A DNA stretch of 64,000 bases from an uncultured Collinsella sp. GTDB taxonomy: Bacteria; Actinomycetota; Coriobacteriia; Coriobacteriales; Coriobacteriaceae. The notes beneath the pieces are model-generated. The model was given only the letters and a program-made list of their open reading frames with translations, made no database searches and had not been told where the DNA came from. The stretch lies in contig CAAENX010000014.1 in the NCBI GenBank assembly GCA_900757495.1, positions 186,001-250,000 of the forward strand. The letters run 5' to 3'. Shown here piece by piece: positions 34,992-44,239 of this stretch (positions are counted from its first letter, which is position 1; each line of letters begins with the position of its first letter). A program made the translations under genes and the position numbers.

Positions 34992-35954
34992 ATGTCCGAA
35001 ACCGGTCTGCTGCCGGCATATCTGATCGTCGGTACCGACGGAGTCAAGCGCGATCACGCCGTCTCGCGTATGAAAGCGCGTCTGGAAAAGTCGGGCATGG
35101 TCGAGTTCAACCTCGACGAGCGCGACATGACCAAGGACCCCGATATCGAGTCCATTATCGGATCGCTTAACACCTTTCCCATGGGCAGTGAGTTTCGTCT
35201 GGTAATCCTCGATGGCTGCTCAAAGCTCGCCAAGGCGGTCTCGGAGCCGCTCGTTGGGTATCTGGCGAGTCCCAGCCCCACAACGGTCTGCCTCATCATC
35301 GCCGACTCACTTGCCAAGAATGCGCGCCTGTATAAGGCAATCGCCAAGATCGACAAGAAGGCTATCGTCGATTGCTCGGGTACCAAGCGCTGGGAACTGC
35401 CGCGCCGTGTTCAGCAGATGGCGACGCAGCGCGGTAAGTCGATTTCGACGGCGGCCGCCGAGGAGCTCGTCTCGCGTTCGGGCGAAAACACGCGCATGCT
35501 CGATAACGACTTGGCTAAGCTTGCCCAGATGGTCGAGGCGCCCCAGATTGAACTTGCCGATGTTGAGCGCTGGATTGTACGTACGGCCGAGGTCCAACCC
35601 TGGGACTTCCTCAACGCCGTCTCGGCTCGCGATATGCGGCGTTCGCTCGAGCTCTTTAAGCTCCTGCCCTCCAAGAGCTACGTGTGGACTTACACATTGC
35701 TGTGCGGTCGCATCCGTGAGCTGATCGTCGCCAAGGCGCTTGATGCGCGCGGACAGGGTCGCGAGCTGGCCGCAACGCTCAAGCTCCAGTCCTGGCAGGT
35801 CAAGAATCACCTTACCTGGGCGCGTCGCTTTTCGATGGCAGAGCTCATCGCAGCGCTCGAGGGTGCGGTCGATGTGGAGCTCGCGCTCAAGGGTTCGGCC
35901 GATTCTCAGACGGCGCTTTTGCTCTGGATTACGAACATCTTGAGAAAATCGTGA
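34992..35954 (+). CDS. holA: DNA polymerase III delta subunit
   Basis: 320-residue clamp-loader delta subunit, which opens the beta clamp. The N-terminal domain begins LLPAYLIVGTDGVKRDHAV. The AAA+-like region has FRLVILDGCSKLAKAV and CLIIADSLAKNARLYKAI. The collar domain has DVERWIVRTAEVQPWDFLNA. ATG 34992 has GGGGAG just upstream. The downstream comE-holA-rpsT-lepA order matches Bacillus. Confidence 0.9.
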   Translation: MSETGLLPAYLIVGTDGVKRDHAVSRMKARLEKSGMVEFNLDERDMTKDPDIESIIGSLNTFPMGSEFRLVILDGCSKLAKAVSEPLVGYLASPSPTTVCLIIADSLAKNARLYKAIAKIDKKAIVDCSGTKRWELPRRVQQMATQRGKSISTAAAEELVSRSGENTRMLDNDLAKLAQMVEAPQIELADVERWIVRTAEVQPWDFLNAVSARDMRRSLELFKLLPSKSYVWTYTLLCGRIRELIVAKALDARGQGRELAATLKLQSWQVKNHLTWARRFSMAELIAALEGAVDVELALKGSADSQTALLLWITNILRKS

Positions 35955-36003
35955 TGATACCTGCCTATTTGACAAATTCGTTCTATCCCTTTGAGAGGGA
36001 GCG

Positions 36004-36012
36004 TGCTATAGT
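36004..36012 (+). promoter_or_regulatory. Extended -10 promoter of rpsT
   Basis: TGCTATAGT, identical to the rpmB element, about 75 nt before the rpsT start. A TTGACA at 35969 is too far upstream (32 nt) to pair with it. Confidence 0.5.
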
Positions 36013-36087
36013 AGGCGCTTGCATGACCTCACCGTGTCTCAGAGGTGTCATACATTTTTTGCAAGGAACTCGAAAGGAACTCCAGAA

Positions 36088-36354
36088 GTGGCAAACATCA
36101 AGTCTCAGAAGAAGCGTATCCGCACCAATGAGGCAGCTCGCATGCGTAACAAGGCTGTCAAGTCCGAGCTCAAGACGCTGACCAAGCACGTCCAGTCCGC
36201 CGTCGCCGAGGGCGACGCCGAGAAGGCCCAGGCTGCCCTCAAGACCGTCACCAAGCGTCTCGACATGGCTGCCGCCAAGCATGTTATCCACAAGAACCAG
36301 GCTTCCAACCGCAAGTCCGGTCTTGCCAAGCTCGTGAACAGCATCAACGCCTAA
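36088..36354 (+). CDS. rpsT: 30S ribosomal protein bS20
   Basis: 88-residue basic helical protein with the family N-terminus [20 protein letters not shown] and the C-terminal [19 protein letters not shown]. It starts at GTG 36088 with GAAAGGA upstream; the longer open frame is leader. Monocistronic, with its own terminator. Confidence 0.96.
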   Translation: MANIKSQKKRIRTNEAARMRNKAVKSELKTLTKHVQSAVAEGDAEKAQAALKTVTKRLDMAAAKHVIHKNQASNRKSGLAKLVNSINA

Positions 36355-36390
36355 GTTGTAAATTTCACACCACACAGATTACGCGCATAA

Positions 36391-36426
36391 ATGGAGCCTG
36401 TTTTATGGAACAGGCTCCATTTTTTG
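36391..36426 (+). terminator. rpsT terminator
   Basis: ATGGAGCCTGTT (36391-36402) pairs perfectly with AACAGGCTCCAT (36409-36420), followed by TTTTT. Confidence 0.95.
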
Positions 36427-36437
36427 TACTGCTCGGG

Positions 36438-36443
36438 TAAGAT
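36438..36443 (+). promoter_or_regulatory. Possible -10 of a leaderless lepA transcript
   Basis: TAAGAT ends 7 nt before the lepA ATG, so transcription would start at or next to the start codon. No ribosome binding site is visible before the ATG. The -35 is not recognisable. Confidence 0.35.
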
Positions 36444-36450
36444 AGTCCGC

Positions 36451-38262
36451 ATGAATACTTCAATTGACATTTCCCACATCCGCAACTTCTCGATCGTTGC
36501 GCACATCGACCATGGCAAGTCCACGATCAGTGACCGCATCCTCGAGCTCACCCATACCGTCGACGAACGCGACATGGAGTCGCAGCTGCTCGACACCATG
36601 GATATCGAGCGCGAGCGCGGCATTACGATCAAGTCCAATGCCGTCCGCGTTTCCTATGACGCCGACGATGGTGAGACGTATCAGTTCAATCTGATCGATA
36701 CGCCGGGCCACGTTGACTTTACCTACGAGGTCTCGCGTTCTCTGGCCGCCTGCGAGGGCGCGGTGCTCGTCGTCGATGCCACCCAGGGTGTCGAGGCGCA
36801 GACCGTCTCCAACGCGACGCTCGCCATGAACGCCAACTTGGACATTGTTCCGGCCATCAACAAGATCGACCTTCCCTCGGCGCATCCCGACGAGGTTAAG
36901 ACCGAGATCGAGGATGACCTGGCGATCCCTGCCGATGATGCCGTGTGCGTCTCGGGCAAGACCGGCGAGGGCATCCACGATCTGCTGGAGTCCATTGTCT
37001 TTTTGATCTCTCCGCCCAAGGGCGATGCGAACGCGCCGCTCAAGGCACTCATCCTGGATTCGTACTTCGACGAGTATCGTGGTGTCGTCGCCACGGTGCG
37101 CGTCTTTGACGGCTCTATCAAAAAGGGCGATACCCTGCTTATGATGCAGGTTAAGGGCGACTTTTTGGTCGACGGCGTGGGCGTCAAGCGTCCTGCCGAG
37201 ACCCCGGTCGACGCGCTGACCGTTGGCGAGGTGGGCTACGTGGTCACGGGCCTGAAGGACCCCGAGGCCGTGCGCGTGGGCGATACCCTCACGTGGGCCT
37301 CGAACCCCTGCCCCGAGCCGCTTCCGGGCTACCGCGAGGCCAAGCCCATGGTCTACACGGGCCTGTTCCCGATCGACAACAAGGACTACGAGAATCTGCG
37401 CGACGCCCTCGATAAGCTGCACGTCAACGACCCGTCGTTGGTGTGGGAGCCCGAGACCTCGGTGGCGCTCGGCTTTGGCTTCCGCGTGGGCTTCCTGGGC
37501 CTGCTGCACATGGAAGTCGTCAAGGAACGCCTGGAGCGCGAGTTCAACCTGGACCTCATTGCCACGAGTCCCTCGGTCGACTATCACGTCTACAAGACCG
37601 ACGGCGAGATGATCGATGTCCGCAGTCCGCAGGACCTTCCCGAGGCCACGCGCATCGATCGTATCGAGGAACCCTACCTCAAGGCAAAGATCATCTGCCC
37701 GCCTGAGTACACGGGTGCCGTCATGCAGCTCGCCATTGAGCACCGCGGCGTCACAACCGATATGATCCACCTGACGAGCAAATCGGTCGAGATGCGCTTC
37801 GATATGCCGCTCGCCGAGCTCATCTTGGACTTCTTCGATCAGCTCAAGAGCCGCACCAAGGGCTATGCCTCGCTCGACTACGAGTTCAACGAGTACCGTC
37901 CCTCCGAGCTCGTGAAGCTCGATATTTTGCTTTCGGGCGACGAGGTGGACGCGCTTTCGTTTATCGTCCATAAGGACAAGGCATATGGCCTGGCCCGTGG
38001 CTTGTGCGACAAGCTCAAGGAGATCATCCCGCGTCAGCTGTTCGAGGTGCCCATCCAGGGTGCTATCGGCAACAAGATCATCGCCCGTTCCACCGTCAAG
38101 GCGCGTCGCAAGGACGTTCTTGCTAAGTGCTACGGTGGCGATATCTCGCGAAAGCGCAAGCTGCTCGAGAAGCAGAAAGAGGGCAAGAAGCGTATGAAGG
38201 CCATCGGATCGGTCGAGGTCCCGCAGGAGGCCTTTATGGCGATCCTCAAGGTGGACGAGTAG
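36451..38262 (+). CDS. lepA: Elongation factor 4 (LepA)
   Basis: 603-residue translational GTPase that back-translocates or helps ribosome function. G1 [20 protein letters not shown]2 RGITIKS, G3 [17 protein letters not shown]4 NKIDLP. The C-terminal LepA-specific domain includes [19 protein letters not shown] and [22 protein letters not shown] 36451 gives the family N-terminus; the open frame before it lies in the rpsT terminator. The stop is 4 nt before the next start. Confidence 0.97.
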   Translation: MNTSIDISHIRNFSIVAHIDHGKSTISDRILELTHTVDERDMESQLLDTMDIERERGITIKSNAVRVSYDADDGETYQFNLIDTPGHVDFTYEVSRSLAACEGAVLVVDATQGVEAQTVSNATLAMNANLDIVPAINKIDLPSAHPDEVKTEIEDDLAIPADDAVCVSGKTGEGIHDLLESIVFLISPPKGDANAPLKALILDSYFDEYRGVVATVRVFDGSIKKGDTLLMMQVKGDFLVDGVGVKRPAETPVDALTVGEVGYVVTGLKDPEAVRVGDTLTWASNPCPEPLPGYREAKPMVYTGLFPIDNKDYENLRDALDKLHVNDPSLVWEPETSVALGFGFRVGFLGLLHMEVVKERLEREFNLDLIATSPSVDYHVYKTDGEMIDVRSPQDLPEATRIDRIEEPYLKAKIICPPEYTGAVMQLAIEHRGVTTDMIHLTSKSVEMRFDMPLAELILDFFDQLKSRTKGYASLDYEFNEYRPSELVKLDILLSGDEVDALSFIVHKDKAYGLARGLCDKLKEIIPRQLFEVPIQGAIGNKIIARSTVKARRKDVLAKCYGGDISRKRKLLEKQKEGKKRMKAIGSVEVPQEAFMAILKVDE

Positions 38263-38266
38263 GTCT

Positions 38267-39310
38267 ATGGCTCTTTCCGAATATAGTCTGCGGCTGCTGG
38301 GCGCCTATGCCGAGCAGCCGTTCCTTATGGCTCCCATGGCGGGCGTTACCGACCCCGCCTATCGCATCATGTGTCGCCGCCGCGGTGCCAACCTTGCCTA
38401 CAGCGAGATGGTGAGCGTGGCAGGCCTTGCCTATGCCAGCAACAAAACGTGGCGCCTGGTGCTGCCGACCGACGAGGAGCAGCAGATTTGCGTGCAGCTC
38501 TTTGGCTCCAAGCCCGATCAGTTTGCGAGCGCCGTCGCCGCCGTCGAGGAGCGCGTTGGCGATCGCCTGTCGCTCATCGATATCAATATGGCATGCCCCG
38601 CCCGCAAGGTTGTCACCAAGGGCGAGGGTTCGGCGCTCATGCGCACGCCCGACCTGGCCGAGAAGATCGTCGAGGCCACGGTGGGCGCGGCGCACGTGCC
38701 CGTGACCGTCAAGATTCGCAAGGGCTTTTATGCCGAGGACCGCAATGCCGCGACATTTGCCCAGATGCTTGAGGGCGCAGGGGCTGCCGCAGTCGCCGTG
38801 CATGGTCGTTGCGCCACGCAGCTCTACACGGGCCAGGCCGATTGGTCGGTCGTCGATGAGGTTGCCGACGCTGTCGAGATTCCCGTGATTGGTTCGGGCG
38901 ATGTGTTCTCGGCCGAGGACGCTGCTGAGCATCTGCACGGCTCGGGTGCCAGCGCGGTGTTTATCGCGCGCGGCATCTACGGCAATCCGTGGGTGTTCGG
39001 CGATGCCCGAGCCCTTGCACTCGATGGCACGCCGGTGCCCTCTCGCTCCTCACGCGAGCGCTTGGATGCCCTGCGCGAGCACCTGACGCTCACGCACGAG
39101 CTGCTGCCGCTTATGTCGCGTGCTCGCACGTACGCAAGCTGGTACTTAAAGGGCATGCCCCATGCCGCCGCCTGGCGCGCTCAGGTGGTGCGTTGCTCTA
39201 CGTACGAGGAGTTTATGGCGCTGGTCGATGATATCGAGCGCGACGTGGTGGCCTGCGAGGCCTCGCTTGCCGCCGGCGAGTCGGTGCCTGCCCATCCGTT
39301 GGAGGCCTAA
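38267..39310 (+). CDS. dusB: tRNA-dihydrouridine synthase (DusB-like)
   Basis: 347-residue FMN enzyme reducing uridines in the tRNA D-loop. FMN barrel start FLMAPMAGVTDPAYRIMCRR; catalytic-Cys motif DINMACPARKVVTKGEGSAL; KIRKGF; VAVHGRCATQLYTGQADW; and the GSGDVFSAEDA phosphate site. A C-terminal helical tRNA-binding domain follows. The exact target uridine is not decided by sequence. Between lepA and hemW. Confidence 0.92.
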   Translation: MALSEYSLRLLGAYAEQPFLMAPMAGVTDPAYRIMCRRRGANLAYSEMVSVAGLAYASNKTWRLVLPTDEEQQICVQLFGSKPDQFASAVAAVEERVGDRLSLIDINMACPARKVVTKGEGSALMRTPDLAEKIVEATVGAAHVPVTVKIRKGFYAEDRNAATFAQMLEGAGAAAVAVHGRCATQLYTGQADWSVVDEVADAVEIPVIGSGDVFSAEDAAEHLHGSGASAVFIARGIYGNPWVFGDARALALDGTPVPSRSSRERLDALREHLTLTHELLPLMSRARTYASWYLKGMPHAAAWRAQVVRCSTYEEFMALVDDIERDVVACEASLAAGESVPAHPLEA

Positions 39311-39312
39311 CG

Positions 39313-40545
39313 GTGGCCGTTACCGCGCTGTACGTGCACGTGCCGTTTTGCGCTCAAAAGTGCCGGTACTGCGACTTTGACTCGCGCAGCTTTGCTGCGT
39401 GTGATTTGGATGCCGCGCTCGATTCCTATTTTGAGCAGTTGTATGCGCGCCTCGATTCCTTTGGCGACGCCGGGGCGCTTGCGCAGGTCCGCACGGTCTA
39501 TACTGGCGGCGGCACGCCATCGCTGGCAGGGGAGCGCCTGGTGGAACTTGCCCGGCGTATCTCCATGTGGTGCAAACCCGTTGAATTTACTTGCGAAGCC
39601 AATCCTGAGTCCCTGACCGCTGAGCTCGCCACCGCGCTTGCCGAGGCGGGTGTCACACGCATCTCTCTGGGCGTGCAAACCCTCGACAATACCGAGCTGG
39701 CTGCTATTGGCCGCATTCACGATGCTAATCGGGCACTTGCGGCTATCGCGACGGTGAAGGATGTTGGGCTCGATGTGTCGTGCGACCTTATGTGCGGGCT
39801 TCCCGGACAGACTATGGCGAGCTGGCAGCATACGCTCGATGGCGTGCTTGAGGCGGCCCCGCACCATGTGTCGGTCTATCCGCTCACGCTCGAGGAGGGC
39901 ACGCCGCTTTACCGCATGGTGTGCCGTGACGAGTCGCTTGAGCCCGATGAGGATTTCCAGGCCGCATGCATGGACGTTGCGCGCCAGCGGCTGAGTTCGG
40001 CCGGCTACCATCCGTATGAGGTGGCGAGCTACGCGCTCGATGGGCATGAATGTGCCCATAATATCGCCTACTGGACTGGTCGGGGCTACCTGGGCCTGGG
40101 TCGTTCTGCCGCGGGCATGCTCGACGACGAGGATTTCGACCGCTTGGCTGGACTGTTTCCCGGCGTGGCTCCCCGTGGTGACTTTCACCGCGTGCGTTTG
40201 GTACAACGTGACGATGCCGCGACGATGTTTGATGCCGAGTATCTGTCGCGGCGCGAGGCGGCGGCCGAGGACCTGATGCTCGCTTGTCGCATGACGCGCG
40301 GTGTTGATTCCGACCTGTTGGTTCGCGCGTCTCGTGTCATCCCTGCCGATGAACTGGCAGCGGCTTGTGATCGCGCTCTTGAGCTTGGGCTTGCCACTTG
40401 GGTGCCCGAGCACGGTGATAGCCATGCGGGGCCTATCGCCTCTGTCGATGTCATCGCTGGCCGCACCTGTGCCCGTCTGGCGCCGACCCATCTGGGCTGG
40501 CTCGATGGAAATGTTCTGTTCGAGCTGTTTTGGGATCTAGCTTAG
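39313..40545 (+). CDS. hemW: HemW-like radical SAM heme-chaperone family protein
   Basis: 410-residue protein of the HemW (formerly HemN-like) family. The radical SAM cluster motif is CAQKCRYCDF with Cys 13, 17 and 20. TGGGTPS, SLGVQTLD and YPLTLEEGTPL are family motifs. HemW binds heme and delivers it to respiratory enzymes. It lacks the extra motif of true coproporphyrinogen dehydrogenase HemN. GTG start 2 nt after dusB. In Bacillus the order is lepA-hemW-hrcA; hrcA is absent here. Confidence 0.9.
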   Translation: MAVTALYVHVPFCAQKCRYCDFDSRSFAACDLDAALDSYFEQLYARLDSFGDAGALAQVRTVYTGGGTPSLAGERLVELARRISMWCKPVEFTCEANPESLTAELATALAEAGVTRISLGVQTLDNTELAAIGRIHDANRALAAIATVKDVGLDVSCDLMCGLPGQTMASWQHTLDGVLEAAPHHVSVYPLTLEEGTPLYRMVCRDESLEPDEDFQAACMDVARQRLSSAGYHPYEVASYALDGHECAHNIAYWTGRGYLGLGRSAAGMLDDEDFDRLAGLFPGVAPRGDFHRVRLVQRDDAATMFDAEYLSRREAAAEDLMLACRMTRGVDSDLLVRASRVIPADELAAACDRALELGLATWVPEHGDSHAGPIASVDVIAGRTCARLAPTHLGWLDGNVLFELFWDLA

Positions 40546-40603
40546 GCCGCTCGGGTAGAATTACCGGAATATATACGCTGCTGTGAGCAGGAGGTTGCCG
40601 CGC

Positions 40604-41707
40604 ATGGCGACGATGAACGAAAAAGATTACTACGAGATTCTGGGTGTCTCCAAGGACGCCACCTCGCGTGATATTCAAAAGGCCTTCCAGCAAAAGGCCC
40701 GTAAGCTCCATCCGGACGTCAATAAAGAGCCGGATGCCGAGGAAAAGTTTAAAGAGGTTTCCGAGGCCTACGCCGTGCTTTCGGATGAGCAAAAACGTGC
40801 GCGCTACGACGCCATGCGTTCTGGCAATCCCTTTGCCGGTGCTCCTACGGCTTCGCCCTATGGTGGCGGCTACGCCGGCAGCACGGGCTATGGCAATCCC
40901 TTTGAGGGCGGCTTTCCCTTTGGTGGCGCCTGGGGCCAGCAGCGTCGCGGCCAGGCTGCCTACAATCCCGAGAACGGCGCCAACGTGGTCGTCGATATCA
41001 AACTCGACGCCAAGGAGGCCAAGGGCGGTGCCCGCAAGACCGTCCGCTACACGCGCTTCGATACCTGTAGCAACTGCGGCGGCTCGGGCTCCGTTTCGTC
41101 TGAGCATGCCCATACCTGCCCGAGCTGCGGTGGCCGCGGCCACATCGACGTCGACCTGTCCTTCCTGTTTGGTGCGGGCACGTTCCAGTCGGTCTGCCCC
41201 GAGTGCGGCGGTTCCGGTAAGGTCGTGGCCGACCCCTGCCCCGATTGCGGTGGCAGCGGGCGAACCCGTGTGACCTCCGAGCAGACGATTGAGTTTCCTG
41301 CCGGCACGCACGATGGCGACGAGGTCCGCATTGGCGGCATGGGTCATGCTGGCACCAACGGTGCCGCGGGCGGCGACCTGGTCGGCCGCGCCCATGTTGA
41401 GGCCGAGCGCTTGGAAGGCAAAGCTCGTACTGGCTTTTACTTGATGGGCATTGTGGCGCCGTTTTTGGTGCTGTCGGCCATCTCGGGCGTGTTCTCGGCC
41501 TTTGCCGTGATGTGCTTTATTCCGTTTACCATGGGCCTGTTCATGGTGCTTTCGGACGGTGTGCTTCATCGCAGCCTGCTGTGGTGGAAGCGCGGTGCGA
41601 TGCAGTTTGCCAACGGTTTTGCCAACGGCTTCATGTTCGCGCTCGTGTCGGTTTGGTTCGCGAGCTGCTCGCAACGGGCCATGCTTTCGCCGTATCAAAT
41701 GCAATAA
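40604..41707 (+). CDS. J-domain protein with zinc centre and C-terminal membrane segments
   Basis: 367-residue DnaJ-derived protein. J domain (residues 4-70) with the HPD motif ([11 protein letters not shown]); a Gly/Phe-rich linker (75-118); C-terminal domain I with a zinc-ribbon insert of four CxxCxG repeats ([32 protein letters not shown]; about 155-222). After [17 protein letters not shown] (about residue 270), DnaJ's second substrate-binding domain and dimerisation tail are missing. In their place are two or three hydrophobic segments (about 276-350). Probably a membrane-tethered Hsp70 co-chaperone. AGGAGG lies 9 nt before ATG 40604. It lies next to a complete dnaJ, suggesting duplication and divergence. 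Confidence 0.85.
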   Translation: MATMNEKDYYEILGVSKDATSRDIQKAFQQKARKLHPDVNKEPDAEEKFKEVSEAYAVLSDEQKRARYDAMRSGNPFAGAPTASPYGGGYAGSTGYGNPFEGGFPFGGAWGQQRRGQAAYNPENGANVVVDIKLDAKEAKGGARKTVRYTRFDTCSNCGGSGSVSSEHAHTCPSCGGRGHIDVDLSFLFGAGTFQSVCPECGGSGKVVADPCPDCGGSGRTRVTSEQTIEFPAGTHDGDEVRIGGMGHAGTNGAAGGDLVGRAHVEAERLEGKARTGFYLMGIVAPFLVLSAISGVFSAFAVMCFIPFTMGLFMVLSDGVLHRSLLWWKRGAMQFANGFANGFMFALVSVWFASCSQRAMLSPYQMQ

Positions 41708-41721
41708 CATCAAACCCTTTG

Positions 41722-41749
41722 TTTGCGGTCGGCCCAGCTTGGGTATAGG
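41722..41749 (+). promoter_or_regulatory. Possible dnaJ promoter
   Basis: TTTGCG (41722-41727) and TATAGG (41744-41749), 16-nt spacer, about 40 nt before the dnaJ start. Weak match; no CIRCE or HAIR heat-shock operator seen. Confidence 0.35.
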
Positions 41750-41788
41750 ACGCACTGTGACAATAATGAAAGTCGGAAGGATTCGGTC

Positions 41789-42937
41789 GTGTCGGAAAAT
41801 AGGGATTACTACGAGGTGCTTGGCGTCGACAGGGATGCCGACGCGCGGACGATTAAGCGTGCGTTTTTAAAGAAGGCCCGTACCGTACATCCGGATGTTT
41901 CGGACGATCCCGAGGCCGAGGCCAAGTTCAAGGAGCTCAACGAGGCCTATTCCGTTCTTTCCGATGAGCAGAAGCGTGCTAACTACGACCGTTACGGCAC
42001 CGCGGACGGCCCCGGTGGCTCTGGTTATGTCGACATCAACGATATCTTTGGTGGCATGGGCATGGACGACCTGTTCTCGTCGTTTTTTGGCGGCGGTGCC
42101 GGCGGTGGCGCCCGCAGCCGTCGTGAGCGTCGTCGCGGACGTGACATGGCCATCTCGCTTTCGGTGACGCTCGAGGAGGCGGCGCTCGGCTGCAAAAAGA
42201 CGATCAGCTATGATCGCCTTGCTCCTTGCGAGGACTGCAACGGTACCGGTAGGGCCGAGGGTGCACAGGAAAAGCAGTGCGGCCGCTGCCACGGTACGGG
42301 CTACGTCACGACGGTTCAGCGATCGTTTTTGGGCCAGGTTCAGTCTTCCTCGCCTTGCCCCGACTGCCATGGCGAGGGCACGGTTATCGACCATCCCTGC
42401 GAGACCTGCGACGGTCAGGGCCGCACGCCTTCGCACGAAAAGATCGACATCGATATTCCCGCCGGCGTTTCGACCGGTCGCCAGCTGCGTGTGAGCGGCT
42501 TTGGTGAGGCCGGTCTTCGCGGCGAGCCTTCGGGCGACCTGATTGTCAACGTGCGCGTTGCCGACCATGAGCGCTTTAAGCGCAACGGTGACGACCTGTA
42601 CCTGGTGAGCGATATCTCGATTGCGCAGGCTGCGCTCGGCTGCGAGATCGAGGTCGAGGGCATTATGCCCGACGAGGTCGTTAAGGTGACGGTTCCCGCC
42701 GGCGCCCAGTACGGCGACACCGTGAGCGTCAATAATTACGGCATGCCGCGCATTGGCGGTGGCGGTTCGCGTGGCCGCCTGATCGTGCAACTGCGCGTGG
42801 TCGTTCCCACCAATCTTTCCAATAAGCAACGCGAGCTGCTCCGTGCTTTTGCCGATGAGATGGGCGATGACGTCGCTTCCGGTAAGAAGTCGGTGACCGA
42901 CCGTATCAAGAGTGCCCTCGACGATATCCTCGATTAA
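41789..42937 (+). CDS. dnaJ: Chaperone DnaJ
   Basis: 382-residue class A J-protein. J domain starts NRDYYEVLGVDRDADA, with HPDVSDDPEAE. Gly-rich linker (GGAGGGARSRRERR). Zinc domain with CEDCNGTG, CGRCHGTG, CPDCHGEG, CETCDGQG. Both C-terminal beta domains and the dimerisation end are present. GTG 41789 has GGAAGG 8 nt upstream. It stimulates DnaK (not in this window). Confidence 0.95.
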   Translation: MSENRDYYEVLGVDRDADARTIKRAFLKKARTVHPDVSDDPEAEAKFKELNEAYSVLSDEQKRANYDRYGTADGPGGSGYVDINDIFGGMGMDDLFSSFFGGGAGGGARSRRERRRGRDMAISLSVTLEEAALGCKKTISYDRLAPCEDCNGTGRAEGAQEKQCGRCHGTGYVTTVQRSFLGQVQSSSPCPDCHGEGTVIDHPCETCDGQGRTPSHEKIDIDIPAGVSTGRQLRVSGFGEAGLRGEPSGDLIVNVRVADHERFKRNGDDLYLVSDISIAQAALGCEIEVEGIMPDEVVKVTVPAGAQYGDTVSVNNYGMPRIGGGGSRGRLIVQLRVVVPTNLSNKQRELLRAFADEMGDDVASGKKSVTDRIKSALDDILD

Positions 42938-42946
42938 GGAGCCCGC

Positions 42947-44239
42947 GTGCTCGCACCCCATATTTCCGTCGTCAACCTCGGCTGCCGTGTCAACCGGGTT
43001 GAGTCTGACCGTATCACTGCCGATCTTATGCGCTTGGGCTTTGCTATGGTAGAGCCCCAGAATGCCGATCTGATCGTCATTAACACCTGTGCCGTTACGG
43101 GCGAGGCCGAGGCCAAGACCCGTAAGGCCGTCCGTCATGCGCTGGCCCATCCAAACGAGCCTTATGTGCTCGTGACCGGTTGCGTGGTCAATTTGCATCC
43201 CGAGGAGCTGTTGGAGCTTTCGGATCGCGTGATCGCCGAGCCGTCCAAGATCGATGTCGCCGAACGTGTCTGCGAGGTGCTGGGCGTTGAGTCCGATAGC
43301 GTTCCCGCCTGCAGCGATGGCGAGGTGGTCGATGCGCTCGGTCGCTCTCGCCTGGGCGTGAAGATCCAGGACGGCTGCAACCACCGTTGCACCTATTGCA
43401 TCGTGTGGAAGGCCCGCGGCCCCGAGCGTTCCGTGCCCGTCGAGTCCGTGCTTGAGCAAGTTCGCGAGGCCCAGGAGGCCGGCGTGCCCGAGGTGGTGCT
43501 GACCGGTGTGAACCTGGGTGCCTACGATGGCAAGAGCGCGACCGACGAGCATGTCGAAATCGATGAGCTGCTCGAGGCCATCATGGAGCGCACGACTATT
43601 GCGCATGTGCGCATTTCCTCGGTCGAACCCATGGATATCTCTGAGCGCCTGCTTAAGGTTATGGCGCGCTATCCGCAGCGTATTGCCCCGTTTTTGCACC
43701 TGCCCGTACAGTCCGGCTGTACGGCGACGCTGCATCGCATGGGTCGTCCCTATAGTGCCGAGGCCTTTGAGGACACGGTGCGCATGATTCGCGCCATTCT
43801 GCCGCAGGCGTCTCTTTCGTGCGACGTCATCGTCGGTTTTCCTGGTGAGACGGACGAGGAGTTCGAGGAGTCGCTGGCGCTGTGCCGCCGCGTGGGGTTC
43901 TCGCGTATGCACGTGTTCCGCTACAGTAAGCGTCCCGGTACCCTTGCTGCCGACATGCCCGACCAGGTGCCGCCCGAGGTTATGGCCGAGCGCAGCCGCC
44001 GTATGCGAGACGCGGCGCAGGAGCTCGCTATTGCCGATGCTCGTCGTCGCGTGGGCACTGTCGAGCGTGCCGTGCTCGAGTATGGTGACAACCTGACGCT
44101 CGGTTCGTTCCATCATGCCCGTCTTGACGATACCTGTGGACTTACAGCCCCGTGCCTGCTCGATGTTGCTATCATCGGAGTCGATGATTCCGGCTTGGTC
44201 CATGCGCGCAGGGAGGTCCATGGAAGCCTCGAAGATTAG
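42947..44239 (+). CDS. mtaB: tRNA t6A37 methylthiotransferase MtaB
   Basis: 430-residue MiaB-family enzyme of the MtaB (YqeV) branch, converting t6A37 to ms2t6A. N-terminal UPF0004 cysteines in NLGCRVNRVESD, INTCAVTGEAEAK and LVTGCVVNLHPEE; the radical SAM site is DGCNHRCTYCIVWKARGPER; HLPVQSGCTATLHRMGR follows; C-terminal TRAM-like end. GTG start 9 nt after dnaJ, the usual dnaJ-mtaB neighbourhood with prmA and rsmE missing. Confidence 0.92.
   Translation: MLAPHISVVNLGCRVNRVESDRITADLMRLGFAMVEPQNADLIVINTCAVTGEAEAKTRKAVRHALAHPNEPYVLVTGCVVNLHPEELLELSDRVIAEPSKIDVAERVCEVLGVESDSVPACSDGEVVDALGRSRLGVKIQDGCNHRCTYCIVWKARGPERSVPVESVLEQVREAQEAGVPEVVLTGVNLGAYDGKSATDEHVEIDELLEAIMERTTIAHVRISSVEPMDISERLLKVMARYPQRIAPFLHLPVQSGCTATLHRMGRPYSAEAFEDTVRMIRAILPQASLSCDVIVGFPGETDEEFEESLALCRRVGFSRMHVFRYSKRPGTLAADMPDQVPPEVMAERSRRMRDAAQELAIADARRRVGTVERAVLEYGDNLTLGSFHHARLDDTCGLTAPCLLDVAIIGVDDSGLVHARREVHGSLED

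Noticed and set aside
39313..40545. Coproporphyrinogen dehydrogenase HemN instead of HemW
   Set aside because: The N-terminus lacks the HemN-specific tail and second SAM-site residues, and the lepA-hemW position fits the heme chaperone family.
41867..44221. 784-codon minus-strand open frame over dnaJ and mtaB
   Set aside because: Antisense shadow of two well-supported genes.
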